Positions 29,426 through 31,755 of a DNA stretch of 31,755 nt are shown piece after piece. Numbering within the stretch: the stretch's first letter is position 1; each line of letters opens with the position of its first letter. This stretch comes from a virus. A program made the translations under genes and the position numbers. The stretch is taken from positions 1 through 31,755 of the IMG/VR virus record IMGVR_UViG_3300034375_001290; one strand, given 5' to 3'. Below the pieces are notes generated by a model. It did not search any database. It saw only the letters and a list, made by a program, of their open reading frames with translations, and had not been told where the DNA came from.

Positions 29426-31755
29426 ACAAAGGTCCAATAGAAGTAATCCTAATACTACAACTACGCAAACTAATACCTTTATAAAAGGTATGAACAGAGA
29501 CTCTGACCCATCTTTTGTAGAAGATGGAATGTGGACTCATGCTAGGAATGCAAGTAATAATACATCAACTGGTGATTTAGGAACTTTATCAAATGAAGAA
29601 TCAAATGCATTATGTGCTAAAGTAATGCAAACAGTTTCTGGATTTAATAAAGATATTATAGGAGTTATACATTTATTCAGTGATAACTGGGTAATATATA
29701 GTGTAGCATATGATGCCTTAGATGGCAAACCTACAAGTTCTGAAATAGGATTATTTGAAGAAGACATATGTAGATATAGACCTATTGTAAATGATCCTTG
29801 TTTAAACTTTAGTAAACTACATTTAATAACAGGAGCATCTAGATTATTAGATGACTGTTCTTGGGAAGTGTATTGGGCAGATAATTTAAATCCTGATAGA
29901 CATATGAATATAGGAGATCCAAAACTTTGGATTGAAGAGCCCTATACATTCATGGGAGGAGCAAATGGATCTACTACTATAAACTTTTATTCTAATGGAA
30001 CTAATAGACTTTTATGGCCAGGTGTTCCATGGATGCAGGATTGTGAAACTACACCTCCTGTTGAAGTAGATGAAAATGGAGATGGAAATCCTGACAGTAC
30101 AAGATTAGAGTGTAGAATATGTAAAGACCTTAATAAGCTAGATTGTGATCAACTTAGAATAGCTAGATTGTTAAAAACTCCTTGCTTAGATATAAGAAAA
30201 GGACAGCAACCTGGATCACTCCCTAATGGGTCTTATGCAGTAGTTGCAGCATATACTATAGATAAAGTAAGAGTTACAAACTATTTTTCTGTTTCACATC
30301 CTCAACCTATTTACTTTGATCCAGATTTAAGAGGATCTATAGAAGTAGATGTAGATGTAGATGAAGAAGCTTTTGATGAATTTGAATTAGTACTCATTAG
30401 ATTTACAAATCAAAATGAAGACAATAGAAGAATAGGGTACTATTCTACAAGAACTAAAAGAATTATTATTGATCTCTTTACAGATCAGAATCCTAATATA
30501 GATAAAGGTACTATACTTTTAAAAGATTTTGTTTTTGAAAGATCTGAGCAAATTATTGCTGCTAACAATTATTTGTTAAGATTAGGACCTACATCAAAGT
30601 TTGATTTTAACTATCAACCTTTAGCAAACTTAATTCAAGCAGAATGGGTTTCTGTAGAGTATGATGAAAGGTATTATTTTGACGGAGGTAATAATGCAGG
30701 ATATCTTAGAGATGAAATATATGCTTTCTTCATTAGATGGGTATATGACACAGGAGACAAGTCTGCATCTTACCATATTCCAGGAAGACCCTCTGGTAAT
30801 TATGTAACTCCCGCACCTTATAATGTAGCTACTACAGATAGAGCTACTATAGATGGAATTAATAGTTTAGGTACATCACCTTTATATGATGATGATAAAG
30901 TATTCCATGTATTAAATACAGCAGCTCAAACTTCTACAGCTGCTCAAACTTTACCTGATGGAGGAGAAGTAATTGCATCAGGTAAAATGGGATATTGGGA
31001 ATCAACTGAAGTATACCCTGATAATAGACCTGATATATGGAATTCAAGTTACTATTGTTGGACAGGATCTACTGCAACAGAGTATGACCTTTGTGGTAAA
31101 AATATAAGGCACCATAGATTTCCAGACAATGGATTAACTCCTAATACATATCACTTTACTAAAAATGCTAATGGTGATTATAAGATTAGGCTAATGGGAG
31201 TTAGGTTTAAAAACATCATTATGCCAAAAGATAATGATGGAAATGATATACCTAACATAGTAGGTTATGAAATACTGAGAGGTTCTAGAAATGGTAATAA
31301 AACTATTCTAGCTAAAGGTATGATAAATAACTTTAGAAACTATAGTATTCCAGGGACACCTAAAGCAATTGCAGGTGGATCACCAGGAACAATTGGATTA
31401 TATGCAAACTATCCATATAACTGTTTAATACCACAAAATAACAGAACTAGTATTCTTGCATCTAATTTAAATTATGCAAATTATAAATACAATGATCCAT
31501 TTATAATTAGAAGAGCAGTAGATTCAGATCCTCAAGATCCATATAAAAGATTAAAACAGAACATTCCAATTGATATTCAATCTTTCCATTCACCAGACAC
31601 TAGTTATAATAATCCAGCTATAACTGCTTCAGAAATGAAAGTATATGGATGGTTATATGGACAGGCTACTCAAAGATTTATTGAACCAGAGAAACATCCT
31701 GAATTTAAATTACTTGATAACAGTGTAGTTCTTATTGCAGCTATAGGAGGTATAA
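29418..31755 (+). CDS. Tail muzzle protein of crAss-like phage (3' end outside window)
   Basis: An open frame from the ATG at 29418 to the right edge, at least 779 codons without a stop. The start MAKQRSNRSNPNTTTTQTNT leads into FIKGMNRDSDPSFVEDGMWT. Segments that I recognise from the large tail (muzzle) protein of crAss-like phages include NWVIYSVAYDALDGKPTSSEIG, abbreviated here as NWVIYS...SEIGLFEED; LNFSKLHLITGASRLLDD; VYWADNLNPDRHMNIGDP; LPNGSYAVVAAYTIDK; and RDEIYAFFIRWVYDTGDKSA followed by SYHIPGRPS. The muzzle forms the outer end of the short tail, surrounds the DNA and cargo exit path and contacts the host surface. It overlaps the ring gene by 8 bases. It is the strongest marker for the taxonomic call. 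Confidence 0.85.
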   Translation, partial: MAKQRSNRSNPNTTTTQTNTFIKGMNRDSDPSFVEDGMWTHARNASNNTSTGDLGTLSNEESNALCAKVMQTVSGFNKDIIGVIHLFSDNWVIYSVAYDALDGKPTSSEIGLFEEDICRYRPIVNDPCLNFSKLHLITGASRLLDDCSWEVYWADNLNPDRHMNIGDPKLWIEEPYTFMGGANGSTTINFYSNGTNRLLWPGVPWMQDCETTPPVEVDENGDGNPDSTRLECRICKDLNKLDCDQLRIARLLKTPCLDIRKGQQPGSLPNGSYAVVAAYTIDKVRVTNYFSVSHPQPIYFDPDLRGSIEVDVDVDEEAFDEFELVLIRFTNQNEDNRRIGYYSTRTKRIIIDLFTDQNPNIDKGTILLKDFVFERSEQIIAANNYLLRLGPTSKFDFNYQPLANLIQAEWVSVEYDERYYFDGGNNAGYLRDEIYAFFIRWVYDTGDKSASYHIPGRPSGNYVTPAPYNVATTDRATIDGINSLGTSPLYDDDKVFHVLNTAAQTSTAAQTLPDGGEVIASGKMGYWESTEVYPDNRPDIWNSSYYCWTGSTATEYDLCGKNIRHHRFPDNGLTPNTYHFTKNANGDYKIRLMGVRFKNIIMPKDNDGNDIPNIVGYEILRGSRNGNKTILAKGMINNFRNYSIPGTPKAIAGGSPGTIGLYANYPYNCLIPQNNRTSILASNLNYANYKYNDPFIIRRAVDSDPQDPYKRLKQNIPIDIQSFHSPDTSYNNPAITASEMKVYGWLYGQATQRFIEPEKHPEFKLLDNSVVLIAAIGGI

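Noticed and set aside
1-31755. tRNA genes, CRISPR arrays, insertion sequences, integrase or attachment sites
   Set aside because: I scanned for cloverleaf-like ends, regularly spaced repeats and transposase motifs and saw none; nothing points to lysogeny in this window.

Overview
The window is one contiguous, strongly AT-rich, almost gap-free block of genes, every one on the + strand. It reads as the late (lysis, packaging, head, tail) region of a tailed double-stranded DNA phage. The best match is a crAss-like phage (order Crassvirales), probably from an aquatic or otherwise environmental Bacteroidota host. The reasons are the order TerL, large portal, acidic spacer protein, HK97-type major capsid protein; the crAss-type muzzle protein that runs off the right edge; the two ring-type proteins before it; A-rich leaders without Shine-Dalgarno sites; and small protein families I associate with Bacteroidota and aquatic phages. 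Assignments rest on motif recognition by eye; no database search was possible.

Layout. 1-329: tail end of a metallophosphoesterase gene. 362-2772: a self-contained lysis unit with a promoter-like motif, a membrane-anchored coiled-coil protein, a probable unimolecular spanin, a two-TM holin candidate, an amidase endolysin, one unknown gene and a terminator. 2795-10962: packaging unit with several small genes, a Cys-rich zinc protein, a PD-(D/E)XK nuclease, TerL and portal. 11027-14062: promoter motif, probable scaffold or spacer protein, major capsid protein and a strong terminator. 14092-17630: one 339-aa unknown, then a run of small, mostly Lys/Arg-rich proteins. 17646-18841: a connector-like protein and a Dps/ferritin-like protein that keeps the four ferroxidase ligands at Dps spacing. 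18860-20332: an abundant-looking structural protein with its own promoter motif and terminator. 20345-27093: Cys-rich proteins and fibre proteins. 27090-31755: two promoter motifs, a small protein, two ring proteins and the muzzle.

How the parts fit. The PD-(D/E)XK nuclease and TerL sit with the portal and handle DNA processing and packaging. The spacer protein and capsid protein build the head. The basic proteins and the Dps-like protein could neutralise or protect packaged or delivered DNA, which is inference. The Cys-rich and fibre proteins decorate the virion, and the ring and muzzle proteins form the short tail. Expression seems to be organised by a repeated motif, TTTWGTATATT followed by A/T or TG, found eight times and only in or at the edges of intergenic gaps, and by four hairpin terminators. 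Two terminators are followed by a promoter motif; the other two (after the capsid gene and after the 454-aa structural gene) are followed directly by genes with no visible promoter and probably act as partial terminators that set protein ratios.

Most interesting: the Dps-like protein, the dense cluster of tiny basic proteins with a Ca-loop protein, the repeated promoter motif, the probable u-spanin, and the shared Cys modules across the fibre region. No tRNA, CRISPR, insertion sequence or minus-strand gene was supported.
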